DNA of 64,000 nucleotides from Laguncularia racemosa. Its lineage: Eukaryota; Streptophyta; Magnoliopsida; Myrtales; Combretaceae. Below, piece after piece: positions 9,263 to 18,864 of the stretch (position 1 is the first letter of the stretch; each line of letters begins with the position of its first letter). The stretch spans positions 1 to 64,000 of the forward strand of contig JBBMOL010000091.1 in assembly GCA_037954665.1 (NCBI GenBank). Reading direction: 5' to 3'. The notes below the pieces were generated by a model. The model was given only the letters and a program-made list of their open reading frames with translations. It was not told the origin of the DNA and made no database searches. The translations under genes were made by a program, and so were the position numbers.

Positions 9263-9972
9263 TGATATGAAATTGAATCAAATCCTTTTCACACAAATCA
9301 AATCGTCAATAATAATCAAATGTTACAAATTTTAGGGTTTTCTGTATTTGGTACTAACGAATAAAAACAAAGATATGGATAAAATTACCAATCTATAGAT
9401 ACCAAGATTGATAAAATTAAACTGATTTGCAATCAAATCATAGAACGATAGAGACCACGTTCTATAAATCAATCACTAAGGTTAAAGAATTCCAATAATT
9501 CAATAACGATGTTCGCCACAAATTCTATAGGAACTAAGAATTCGATAAGAACAACTAGAATAAAGTGAAATCAAATTCTCAATATTCAAGAATCTCCAAA
9601 GAGGATTCACACCGCTCAAAGTGTTTTTGTTTACAACCAAAATAACATTCTGTCTCGAAAAAAAAAACTAAAGACGACTATTTATATCATCCTAAAAAAA
9701 TTGTGCGAGGCCATTCAAGGTCGGCTCAAGGCCTAAATATATAAGCCGGCATCAAAGGCTGGAGGCCTACTTATATAAGTCGGCACCAAGACCGGCGGCC
9801 TTGGAACTATTTTGGCCGGCCTTTATTCAAGGCCAGCTTAAGGCTGGCTAAACTTCGCCTTGGGTCCTCCCAACGCTTATGTCCTCATTTTTTGGACCTC
9901 GTACTGCCACCTATAGCTCGGATTAACTTTGATTTATTTGGTGCTCGTATCTTAGCTCTTGGAATCGTATCA
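9263..9972 (-). repeat. 5' LTR of element G (about 710 bp)
   Basis: On the minus strand it runs from TGATACGATTCC (9972) to TTCATATCA (9263). The 9263 edge is fixed by the PBS; the 9972 edge is inferred from the CA terminus, because the partner LTR is not in the window. U3 holds a degenerate 34-bp repeat with GGCC/GCCGGC and a TATATAAG core (9730-9800), and TATAAATAG lies near 9680-9690. Confidence 0.65.
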
Positions 9973-10373
9973 AAAATATTCCCCAAAGGGTGAGCTAATG
10001 CCTAGTATTTATAGCACAAACATACACACATGAACAAACATCAACAAGTATCACATACATTATGTAGTATTTAAACACAAACAACGATTTCGTAATGCGA
10101 TTTGTGTCTACGAATAACAATAGGGTACTCATGACCCCTTAACACACTTAACACATTGGAACATGATTTGGTGATGAGAACTGCCACTATAACCCCCACA
10201 CCTATGTCTACTTAAACCTGGTGATGGGAACTACCACTATAGGCCCCACACCTATGTCCACTTAAACCTCTTAACCAACACTCAGCCTAGAGCATTTCTA
10301 AGCACGACTCCACTAGGAATAACGTCACACAAAGATCATTGGGGTGCCCCTAGGGATCTGCCACTACGGGCCC
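9973..10373. other. Unassigned DNA, left flank of element E, with a 50-bp tandem duplication
   Basis: No coding potential seen. Continuous with 22713-23026 before E and B1 inserted (junction GGGCCCTTAGG). Contains two copies of a 50-bp unit (10170-10219 and 10220-10269) starting GGTGATG and ending CTTAAACCT. It could be host DNA or an old, unrecognised repeat. Confidence 0.6.
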
Positions 10374-10982
10374 TGATGCGAACCCTAGGTATATTAAACC
10401 TAGAACCCGTCGATCATGATTTGAAATCGGATTCCCAAGAATCGTCTTGAACAAGCGATGAACAGAACTAGACCCCAACCACACCTGTTGATTGAAACCT
10501 AAGTTATCAAGATGACTTCCCCAAGCGTTTAGATCGAAGAAATCGAAAAGAGTTCTTTCGCAAAGAACAAAAGAGAGAGAGCTCTCAAAAGGTGTATTCA
10601 ATAATGAAATACCCGTAATAATCTGCCCCTAGCGTATCTGACAAGAGGGTATTTATACTAAGAAATAATAAAACACACGCGTAGTACACGGCCTCCATAC
10701 ACGGCCGTGTCTCTAAGCCGTGTATGATGTTGGGCATGCGACGAACAAAGTACACGGTCTCATACACGGCTGTGCCTCTAGGCCGTGTATGTGTCTGTGT
10801 ATATGACGAGCACAGTACACGGTTTCATACACGACTGTGCCTTTTAGCCGTGTATTCATCTGTGAAATTTCGACTGGGACACACGGTTGTGCCGCTGGCC
10901 GTGCTATTAGGCCGTGTAAGTATACACGGTCGTGATACACGGCCGTGTATAGAGGCCGTGTATGATCCTATTGATTCCTTCA
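10374..10982 (-). repeat. 3' LTR of element E (609 bp)
   Basis: Minus strand TGAAGGAATC...GGTTCGCATCA. TATA box (minus) at 10651-10657. U3 carries a series of CACGG/CCGTG motifs, with perfect CACGGCCGTG at 10700-10709 and 10938-10947. Differs from 16272-16893 by about 18 substitutions (3%) plus a 13-bp indel by my count. Confidence 0.92.
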
Positions 10983-11001
10983 TTCCTTCCGGTTCCTTCT
11001 C
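10983..11001 (-). other. Polypurine tract of element E
   Basis: Minus strand GAGAAGGAACCGGAAGGAA directly before the LTR start TGAAGG. The purine run is broken by CC, leaving only 8 uninterrupted purines next to the LTR. This is shorter than the upstream run at 11138-11151. Confidence 0.8.
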
Positions 11002-11004
11002 TTG

Positions 11005-12055
11005 CAGCTCCATCACTAATCCTTGCAAAGCTTCTCTCATCCGCTTAGCTCTGGCTCTTGTCATTGGACCTCCAATACCATGTAACGGGTCATTGGACTT
11101 TGACTCTTGAACTCTTGATGCTAGCTGATCCCCATCATTCCCTCCTTCCTCGAAAAGATTCGTCCTAGAATCACCTGCATCATATAGAGTAAGATTAGAA
11201 ACATTAAAATTTGCGCTGACATTACCATAGTGACTTGGTAAGTCAATCTTGTAAGCGTTATCATTGATGCGTTCCAACACTTGGAATGGCCCATCTCCCC
11301 TAGGGTGCAACTTAGATTTTCGCTGTTCGGCAAATCTCTCCTTTCTCAGGTGCACCCACACCCAATCTCCTGGATGAAAGACAACTTTCACACGACCCTT
11401 ATTGGCCTAGCGAGCATAATGCTCATTCTTCTTCTCAATGTTAGCTCGAACCTGAGCATGCAATTCCTGCACAAATTCTACCTTTTTCTTTCCATCAAGA
11501 TCAACAAATTCATTAGCAGGCAAAGGCAAAATATCTAGTAGAGTCAAAGGATTAAAACCATACACAACTTCAAATGGAGAGTAAGATGTAGTGGAATACA
11601 CAGTCCTATTATATGCAAATTCTACATGTGGTAGACATTGCTCCCATTGTTTCAAATTTTTATGAATCACAGCACACAACAGGGTTGAAAGAGTCATATT
11701 GACTACTTCGGTCTGACCATCAGTTTGAGGATGTGTAACAGTAGAGAACAACAACTTAGTGCCTAGCCTATTCCACAAAGTACGCTAAAAATGACTCAAG
11801 AATTTCACATCCCTATCACTCACAATAGAATTGGGCAAGCCATGCAATCGCACAATCTCTCTAAAAAACAAATCAGCAATATGTTGTGCATCATTAGTTT
11901 TAGAACAGGCAATGAAGTGAGCCATCTTACTAAACCTATCAACAACAACAAATATGCTATCTTTTCCACTTTGAGACCGTGGTAACCCTAACACAAAATC
12001 CATAGAAATGTCAGTCCAGGGTTGATTAGGCACGGGTAATGGAATGTATTCTCCA
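11005..12055 (-). pseudogene. int: Integrase of element E (catalytic core, C-terminal domain and tail), broken
   Basis: Continues the polyprotein after a frameshift near 12030-12055. Core motifs on the minus strand: PWTDISMDFVLGLP (first catalytic Asp), VSDRDVKFLSHF (second Asp), QTDGQTEVVN (catalytic Glu), then ARFAYNRT-like HVEFAYNRT and PFEVVYG. The C-terminal part has HPGDWVWVHLRKERF, GPFQVLERINDNAYKIDLP and the tail GPMTRARAKRMREALQG. Two further in-frame TAG stops (near 11785 and 11407) interrupt it. Integrase joins cDNA to host DNA. The tail frame passes through the PPT into the 3' LTR. I saw no classical chromodomain. Confidence 0.85.
11138..11151 (-). other. Upstream alternative polypurine tract of element E
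   Basis: Minus strand GAGGAAGGAGGGAA, 14 uninterrupted purines, followed by TGATGGGGATC. The 155-bp extension at 17884 starts exactly at this TGATGGGG, which is what plus-strand priming here would produce. It lies inside the integrase tail coding region. Confidence 0.75.
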
Positions 12056-15000
12056 TAGGGGCATTACTTTGGATTTAGCCTGTTTACAAGTAATGCACTT
12101 GTCACACATAGTTTGCACATCACGCTTCATTTTTGGCCAATAAAAATGTTCATGCAAAATATCCAAAGTCTTTGCAACACCAAAGTGTCCCATTAAACCA
12201 CCCCCATGTGTTTCCCTCACAAGCAATTCACGCACAGAACTTTTAGGCACGCACAACCTATCTTTCTTAAACAAGTACCCATCATACCTATAATAGTCAG
12301 CATATCCAGACTCAGCACAAGCAACCCAAATTTGACCAAAATCAGCATCAGTCTCATACAATTCCTTAATGAGTTCAAATCCAAGCAATCGAGTATGCAA
12401 AGAAGTCAAAAGTGAATACCTTCGAGAAAGTGCATCAGCCACCACATTCTCTTTTCCTTGCTTGTATTTAATCACATACGGGAATGTCTCAATGAACTCT
12501 AGCCACTTTGCATGCCTCTTGTTCAACTTACCTTGAGTCTTCAGAAACTTCAAACTCTCATGATCGGAATGAATGATGAACTCCTTAGGCCATAGGTAAT
12601 GTTGCCAAGTTTGCAAGGTCCTCACCAAAGCATATAACTCCTTGTCATAGACTGGGTAATTTAATGCAGCGCCATTGAGTTTTTCGCTAAAGTAAGCGAT
12701 TGGTTTGGATTCCTGCATCAAAACACCACCGATACCTTTCCCAGAAGCATCGCATTCAATCTCAAAAACTTTCTCAAAATTAGGTAGAATAAGTAATGGT
12801 GCATTAGTCAACTTACCTTTCAACACATTAAAAGCCTCTTCATGCACTTTAGTCCACCTAAACTCAGCATTCTTCTTAACAAGATCATTTAAAGGAGCAG
12901 CAATAGAACTAAAGTCCCTAACAAACCTCCTATAAAAACTAGCTAATCCATGAAAGCTTCTGACCTCACCGGCGTTCCTAGGTGTTGGCCACTCCCTGAT
13001 CGCCTTCACCTTATCTTCATCCATAGCAATCCCATTTGCACCTACAACAAATCCAAGAAAAACCACAGATTCCATACAAAAGGTGCACTTCTTCAAGTTT
13101 GCATACAACTTGTTTTCTCGCAAAACAGTAAACACACTTTGTAAATGCTGAACATGTTCATTTAAAGTCGTGCTGTAAACTAAGATATCATCAAAGTAGA
13201 CAACAACAAATTTTCCAATGAAAACGCGAAGAACATGATTCATCAACCTCATAAATGTGCTAGGCACATTTGTTAATCCAAAAGGCATTACCATCCACTC
13301 ATATAAACCATGTTTAGTTTTAAAAGCCGTTTTCCACTCATCTCCCTCTTTCATGCGAATTTGGTAATAACCATTCTTTAAATCAATTTTGGAAAACAAA
13401 CAGGCACCATGCAACTCATCAAGCATATCATCAAGTCTAGGGATAGGATGTCTATACTTAACTGTGATCTTGTTGATTGCTCGACAGTCAACACACATCC
13501 GCCATGTTCCATCCTTCTTGGGAACCAGGATGACAGGAATTGAGCATGGACTGAGGCTTTCTCTCACAAACCCCTTCTCTACTAGATCATCAACCTGCCT
13601 TTGGATCTCCTTAGTTTCTTCTGGATTGGCCCAATAAGCTGGCCGATTAGGAATGGAAACACCCGAGATAAAGTCAATCTGGTGCTCAATGCCTCTTATT
13701 GGAGGCAATCCCTTTGGTACCTCCTCAGGAAACAAGTCCTCATATTCCTGCAAAAGAGACACAACCATACTTGGCAAAGAAGAGTTAAGGTTAGTAGTAG
13801 TAAAATATAAATCCTTGTACATGAGTACAAGTAGTTGTTTCCTGGCCACTATTGCACTCTTAACCTTACTTTTTCTTGCAACCCCACTCTCTCCTGCAAT
13901 TTTCTCTCCACTCAGTATGTTAAGCTCTTCACTCTCTTGGCTCACAAGTGTTTGCCTCTCACTCTTTCTCTCTTTTTCACTCTTTTCTTGTCCACTCAAG
14001 TGTTTCTCTCTAAACTCTTTTGCTAGCCTCACTTGATCCTCACAAGCCTCCCATGGTTTTTGGGGAGTTAGAACCACATTTCTCTTGTTTAAAACAAAAG
14101 AGTAATGGTTCTTGTATCCATCATACATTACCCTCCGATCGAACTGCCATGGTCGTCCCAACAATATGTGACTAGCCTGCATGGGAACTACATCACACAT
14201 CACCTCATCATGATAACTCCCAATAGAAAATGAAATAAGGACCTGCCTGGTCACCTTCACTTCCCCACACTCATTCAACCACTGTAACCGGTATGGTTTC
14301 TGATGCTTCGAAGTTTTTAACCTCAACTTATCAACCAATAAGGTACTAGCAACGTTAGTACAGCTACCACTATCAATGATCAAGCTGCATACCTTCTTCT
14401 GCACATGACACCGGGTGTGAAAAATATGCTCACGCTGAACCCCTTCACCATCATCCTTAGGCTGAGTACTAAGGACTCGCCTAGTAACTAGCAATTCCCC
14501 ACTCACGGGTCCCTCAACGTCCACATCACTACAATCCTCCAATGGTGGCACGTCATCATCACTGGAACTAATACTCTCCACATCTCCATTATCCCGAATG
14601 AGCATGGTCCTTTGATTTGGACATTGAGATGCAATATGTCCAAACCCCTGACACCTGAAACATTTGACATCACGAGTTCTAGTGAATGGTTTAGTGTCAG
14701 CTTTACCTTTAGAGGAAGTAACTGAACTTTTGGCCTTCGCATCCTCTTTTGGTTTTGAGTCTGCAGTGTTCTTCTTCCAATTTGACTTCCATGAAGAGTT
14801 AGAAGTCGCCCAAGATTTAGAATTCCCCTTATACTTCAACTGCTTCTCTACCTTGATCGCCTTATGCAGCAATTCCTCAATATCCACATAATGTTGTAAG
14901 TCTACTACATCAGAGATCTCCCGATTCAACCCATTAAGGAATCTAGCCATTGTAGCCTCATCTTCCTCATCCACATTAGCTCTAATCATAGCTATCTCCA

Positions 15001-15637
15001 TCTCCTTATAATAGTCCTCTACACTTTTGGACCCTTGTGTCAACCCCTGTAATTTCCTATGCAAATCCCTATAATAATGACTAGGGATAAACCTCTTCCG
15101 CATAATTGTTTTCATCTCATTCCAAGTGCCAACAGGCCTCTCACCATACCTTCTCCTATTACGCACCAGCTGATCCCACCATACACTGGCATAATAAAAA
15201 AATTCAATTGCAGCTAACTTTATCTTCTTCTCCTCACTGTAATTATGGCAATCAAATACATGGTCCACTTTTCTCTCCCACTCCAAATACAACTCTGGAT
15301 CATTCTTCCCTTGAAAGGAAGGTATCTTCATCTTAATACTTCCCAAATTACCATCTCGCCGTTGGGTGTCTCTTCTCTCCCTCATGAAACCATATTCCCC
15401 TGAATCAGTATCCTCATTCTCTTCTATACTCACTCCACCTCTTGAATGCCTATTAGTTCTTCTCCCCACAACATTACTACCTGACGGTTCCCTACTCTGC
15501 TCCATCTTATCCAACCTCTCATGAACTTGCTCCATTTTAGCACTCAGCATTTTTCTCATCTCACCGAATAATGCCTCAAACATCAATTTCTTATCTACGC
15601 CTCCCTTCTCTCCATTAGTAGGACTTTGATCAGACAT
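12026..15637 (-). CDS. gag-pol: Gag-protease-RT-RNase H and integrase zinc finger of element E
   Basis: 1203-aa open frame from ATG 15637. Order: coiled-coil-like N-terminus (about aa 20-48); capsid (about 100-290; VWWDQL, KRFIPSHYYRD); zinc knuckle CFRCQGFGHIASQC (326-339); retropepsin with LIIDSGSCTN (Asp 422) and HILLGRPW (about 490); RT about 650-880 with MPFGLTNVPSTF and YFDD at 814-817; RNase H with CDASGKGIGG (about 963) and HSDHESLKFL; GKENVVADALSRR; and an HHCC integrase finger (HFGVAKT, CDKCITCKQAKSK). The frame then shifts, losing the integrase core. Length and order fit a single-frame chromovirus polyprotein. With RT, RNase H and PR intact it is the best-preserved enzyme source in the window, although the integrase is broken. 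Confidence 0.93.
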   Translation of the reverse strand: MSDQSPTNGEKGGVDKKLMFEALFGEMRKMLSAKMEQVHERLDKMEQSREPSGSNVVGRRTNRHSRGGVSIEENEDTDSGEYGFMRERRDTQRRDGNLGSIKMKIPSFQGKNDPELYLEWERKVDHVFDCHNYSEEKKIKLAAIEFFYYASVWWDQLVRNRRRYGERPVGTWNEMKTIMRKRFIPSHYYRDLHRKLQGLTQGSKSVEDYYKEMEIAMIRANVDEEDEATMARFLNGLNREISDVVDLQHYVDIEELLHKAIKVEKQLKYKGNSKSWATSNSSWKSNWKKNTADSKPKEDAKAKSSVTSSKGKADTKPFTRTRDVKCFRCQGFGHIASQCPNQRTMLIRDNGDVESISSSDDDVPPLEDCSDVDVEGPVSGELLVTRRVLSTQPKDDGEGVQREHIFHTRCHVQKKVCSLIIDSGSCTNVASTLLVDKLRLKTSKHQKPYRLQWLNECGEVKVTRQVLISFSIGSYHDEVMCDVVPMQASHILLGRPWQFDRRVMYDGYKNHYSFVLNKRNVVLTPQKPWEACEDQVRLAKEFREKHLSGQEKSEKERKSERQTLVSQESEELNILSGEKIAGESGVARKSKVKSAIVARKQLLVLMYKDLYFTTTNLNSSLPSMVVSLLQEYEDLFPEEVPKGLPPIRGIEHQIDFISGVSIPNRPAYWANPEETKEIQRQVDDLVEKGFVRESLSPCSIPVILVPKKDGTWRMCVDCRAINKITVKYRHPIPRLDDMLDELHGACLFSKIDLKNGYYQIRMKEGDEWKTAFKTKHGLYEWMVMPFGLTNVPSTFMRLMNHVLRVFIGKFVVVYFDDILVYSTTLNEHVQHLQSVFTVLRENKLYANLKKCTFCMESVVFLGFVVGANGIAMDEDKVKAIREWPTPRNAGEVRSFHGLASFYRRFVRDFSSIAAPLNDLVKKNAEFRWTKVHEEAFNVLKGKLTNAPLLILPNFEKVFEIECDASGKGIGGVLMQESKPIAYFSEKLNGAALNYPVYDKELYALVRTLQTWQHYLWPKEFIIHSDHESLKFLKTQGKLNKRHAKWLEFIETFPYVIKYKQGKENVVADALSRRYSLLTSLHTRLLGFELIKELYETDADFGQIWVACAESGYADYYRYDGYLFKKDRLCVPKSSVRELLVRETHGGGLMGHFGVAKTLDILHEHFYWPKMKRDVQTMCDKCITCKQAKSKVMPLWRIHSITRA

Positions 15638-16256
15638 ATTGCTGCAACAAAAGGGTTAGAAATAACACAAAATAAAATAAAATAAATAAACCTCACACTT
15701 CTCTCCCTCACCTGTTTACACTCAAAGATGTGAATTCACTCGTGTTTCGTTCACTAAATAGATAATCCTCACAACTCGCTCTTATAGGCTCTTTGATCAG
15801 AACTCAATCAAAATTTCTTTAACATAAACCACTAAGGCAATTCACTTTTTAAACAAACGGTTCCAATTCAACAGCCAATTAAGGGAAACACGGACAAGGA
15901 CTCCAATAGGGACACAATGAATACCCACGAATGACGATAAATATAGATACTGGATTACTGAAATGTTCTTCCTTTTTTTTTTTTATACGAATTTCTCTTC
16001 TTCTTCTTCTCTTTTTTTTTTTTAAACCTAAGCTAATTTATCTGCGATTTGCAGTGGCCGCAGTGGAAAAAAAAAAGGCAACGAATTTGCCTTGCTCAGG
16101 AGGATTCGAGAACAACAACAGAACAATAGCAATTTCCTGACGAATTTCCAGACAATTGAAGATATATATATAGGAAACGAATTTCCAGACGATTTTTTTT
16201 TTGAAGACAACGATAAATAATAGAAAAGGATAGAATTACTTGAATCAAGAAGCCGA
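15638..16256 (-). other. 5' leader of element E
   Basis: Noncoding region between PBS and gag on the minus strand, AT-rich, with T-tracts at 15972-16021. No gene seen. Confidence 0.7.
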
Positions 16257-16270
16257 GGCTCTGATACCAA
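16257..16270 (-). other. PBS of element E (initiator-Met tRNA type)
   Basis: Minus strand TTGGTATCAGAGCC just after the LTR end GGTTCGCATCA. Confidence 0.88.
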
Positions 16271-16271
16271 A

Positions 16272-16893
16272 TGATGCGAACCCTAAGTATATTAAACCTA
16301 GAACCCGTCAATCGTGATTTGAAATCGGATTCCCAATAATTGTCTTGAAAAAGCGATGAACAGAACTAGACCCCAACCACACCTGTTGATTGAAACCTAA
16401 GTTATCAAGATGACTTCCCCAAGCGTTTAGATCGAAGAAATCGAAAAGAGTTCTTTCGCAAAGAACAAAAGAGAGAGAGCTCTCAAAAGGTGTATTCAAT
16501 AATGAAATATCCGTAATAATCTGCCCCTAGCGTATATGACAAGAGGGTATTTATACTAAGAAATAATAAAACACACGCGTAGTATACGGCCTCCATACAC
16601 GGCCGTGTCTCCAAGCCGTGTATGATGCTGGGCATGCGACGAACAAAGTACACGGTCTCATACACGGCTGTGCCTCTAGGCCGTGTATGTGTCTGTGTAT
16701 ATGACGAGCACAGTACACGGTTTCATATACGACCGTGCCTTTTGGTCGTGTATTCATCTGTGAAATTTCGACTAGGACACACGGCTGGGACACACGGTTG
16801 TGCCGCTGGCCGTGCTGTTAGGCCGTGTAAGTATACACGGTCGTGATACACGGTCGTGTATAGAGGCCGTGTATGATCCTATTGATTCCTTCA
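16272..16893 (-). repeat. 5' LTR of element E (622 bp)
   Basis: Partner of 10374-10982, with TATA (minus) at 16549-16555 and CACGGCCGTG at 16598-16607. Its U3 edge was the target of solo LTR F: CTTCA (16889-16893) is duplicated at 17725-17729, after which the E sequence continues with PPT and internal sequence. Confidence 0.9.
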
Positions 16894-17724
16894 TGATGAG
16901 ATCCGAGATGAGAGCCAAGCCAGAAGAAGAAATGTGGATCCTCTTGAAGTGCTGCCTGGACCGATCACAAGAAATCGAGCAAAATGATTCAAGGAAGCAC
17001 TTAACGGGTTGATAAAGGTTGTCCATGAAGCCGGAAAGGATTGGAGCAATCATGGAGTTGGAACGGATTGGAACAACCATTGGAAGACCCTTGCTTTTGT
17101 ACAAGTTATACTGGACACGGGTTGAAGAGGGCGTGTATTTTCAAGGCACGGCCGTGTATGGAGTCAAGCAAATCCACAGAAAGATACACGGCTAAAGTAC
17201 ACGGGCGTGTATGTTGCCAGAAGTTGCACAGACAGATACACAGTCAAAGTACACGGGCGTGTATGTTGTCAGAAGTTGCACAGACAAGTACACGGCCAAA
17301 GTACACAGGCGTGTACACAGGCCGTGTATCCCCTGTCGGCCAGCTTGTTCTTTATGTCACTTAACTAAACTACGTCGTTTTGGACTTGTTTTTACACGAA
17401 TTGTAACCCTAGTATAAAAGCTCCTAGGGTTTAGAACATTAGAGATAAGACATCATTGAACATTAAACACTTTTGAGAGGCACCTCTCTTGGTTCTTCAA
17501 GAACTTAATTCGAACTTATCGGATTGATTTCCGTGGCGTTCATCCCGACTTATGAATCGGTTTTCCATCCCGATTGTGGCATCTTCACTTTTATACCAAG
17601 GTTCTTGTCTCGCTTATAGACAACGGGTCGCGGTTTTCCACTTTAGGTGTTTGGGCGTCTTAGGCAACGAATTTCCGAACGTATTGGTATTGGGTTTTGT
17701 CACGGGTTGGCGTGGTTCGTATCA
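16894..17724 (+). mobile_element. Solo LTR F (831 bp), TSD CTTCA
   Basis: TGATGAGATCC...TTCGTATCA flanked by CTTCA on both sides. A TATA box TATAAAAG at 17413-17420 on the plus strand gives its orientation. U3 contains three imperfect repeats of about 50-60 bp (17175-17330) built around ACACGGGCGTGTATGT and CAGAAGTTGCACAGACA, plus CACGGCCGTG at 17147-17156. No internal region remains, so this is the product of LTR-LTR recombination of an otherwise unseen gypsy family. Confidence 0.88.
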
Positions 17725-17729
17725 CTTCA

Positions 17730-17884
17730 TTCCTTCCGGTTCCTTCTCTTGCAGCTCCATCACTAATCCTTGCAAAGCTTCTCTCATCCGCTTAGCTCTG
17801 GCTCTTGTCATTGGACCTCCAATACCATGTAACGGGTCATTGGACTTTGACTCTTGAACTCTTGATGCTAGCTGATCCCCATCA
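17730..17884 (-). other. 155-bp 5' extension of element E (copy of pol tail and PPT)
   Basis: Base-for-base identical to 10983-11137 and abutting the TSD GGCCC at its outer end. On the minus strand it begins TGATGGGG, so like a true LTR end it starts with TG. Together with the 5' LTR this gives the order internal tail - LTR - internal - LTR within one pair of TSDs. Confidence 0.9.
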
Positions 17885-17893
17885 GGCCCTTAG

Positions 17894-18864
17894 TGGTAGG
17901 AATCAAAATCTGTCAAGACCTATCATTAAGGCAAGAGCCAAAGGATTTCAAATCTTGGCGATGATGGCCTTTTCTTTTATTCATGTATTGTATATTCCAA
18001 CAGGTACACTTATCATGCTTTACAGGGTAAAGGACAAACTCACTAAGACTCAGCTTGTGGGTTATCCATAGACCGACCTAAACCGGCAATAAGCTAGGCC
18101 GATGAATCCTATGGAAGAGCTAGCATGATGAAGACTATTTTTATTTGTAATTATTTCTTTAGACTATTTATGTTGTAATGTTTCTTTTGGGACACTTTCA
18201 TTTGCTTGTAATTGTCTTTTAGGACCAACCATCCTAAAAGTGATATAGTTGTAATTTTGCGAACTTTTTAACCTTAAAGGGTTGCTTAAGTAGGGTTTTG
18301 AGAGGAAGCCAAAATTTTCAGAAATAGAAAACATTTCACGTGTGAGGTTAGGGGTTTTTCCTAAAATCCAAATTGCTCTTATCAATTTCAATACCAAGAA
18401 TTGAAATTGTGGCGAGTTGCAATAAAGAGAAATTGTGAGTATTGTGTTTCCTTTTCATCACTAGTGAGTTATATCTAGGGTAGATTAGGATTGTTCTTGG
18501 TCAGATTTTGATTTTATTTGAAATCATTCTATCATGTTATAAAATTGATTGGTTTTGACATTAGTTCTTACCATTAAATTTGCTATATTTTGTGGCATGG
18601 ATTACCTTATTGGGAAGGAAGAATATGGCCTTGTTTTTTATTGTTGAAGATTGGTAATCTCTTGGTATTTTAAGTTGATTTAGTGATTCAATTGAGGATT
18701 TTATCATTGTGATTTTCATTACCTTGAAATATAGCCTTCGAATCATCTTTCATATTTAGGGTTCATGCAATTTTTGTGCCCTTTAGAACCAAATTGATCT
18801 TGTCATTTTAGTGATTGTTGATTGATTCAATTACATGTGCTTAAACCTCCTTTTAGGCACATTA
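17894..18864 (+). repeat. 5' LTR of B1 (971 bp)
   Basis: TGGTAGGAATC (TG kept) to AGGCACATTA. About 60 bp shorter than the 3' LTR because of a deletion near 17960. The 15-bp stretch holding the TATA box of other B LTRs is absent (near 18281). Confidence 0.85.

Larger units (their letters stand above)
765..9972 (-). mobile_element. Element G: decayed chromovirus-like Ty3/gypsy retrotransposon, interrupted by element A
   Basis: Read on the minus strand: LTR (9972-9263), initiator-Met PBS, gag N-terminus (8913-8565), gag C-terminus with zinc knuckle (1618-1010) and the first part of protease (830-765). Element A occupies 1624-8559 and splits the gag frame; ACAGT on both sides (1619-1623, 8560-8564) proves that the two gag halves were once contiguous. 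The left end is cut by the copia-type LTR at 764. Several in-frame stops and no RT inside the window: inactive. Confidence 0.8.
10374..17884 (-). mobile_element. Element E: chromovirus-like Ty3/gypsy element with a 155-bp 5' extension
   Basis: On the minus strand: extension 17884-17730, 5' LTR 16893-16272 (separated from the extension by solo LTR F), PBS, gag-pol 15637 to about 11000, PPT, 3' LTR 10982-10374. TSD GGCCC lies at 10369-10373 and 17885-17889, i.e. outside the extension. The extension is identical over 155/155 bases to 10983-11137, the pol tail plus PPT. In the normal copy a 14-nt pure purine run (minus strand, 11151-11138) precedes exactly the position where the extension begins. 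The lineage is a chromovirus relative (iMet PBS, single gag-pol frame running into the LTR); the subclade is not determined. Confidence 0.9.

Noticed and set aside
10600..10980. CRISPR-like regularly spaced CACGG repeats
   Set aside because: Plant nuclear LTR sequence; spacing is irregular and the words vary. These are U3 motif clusters, not a CRISPR array.
13653..14036. Plus-strand frames of 80-127 codons inside the E gag-pol
   Set aside because: They are shadows of the minus-strand polyprotein, whose conserved motifs are certain.
16894..17724. Possible third LTR of E at 16894-17724
   Set aside because: It has its own TSD (CTTCA), a different terminal sequence and opposite orientation, so it is a separate solo LTR (F).
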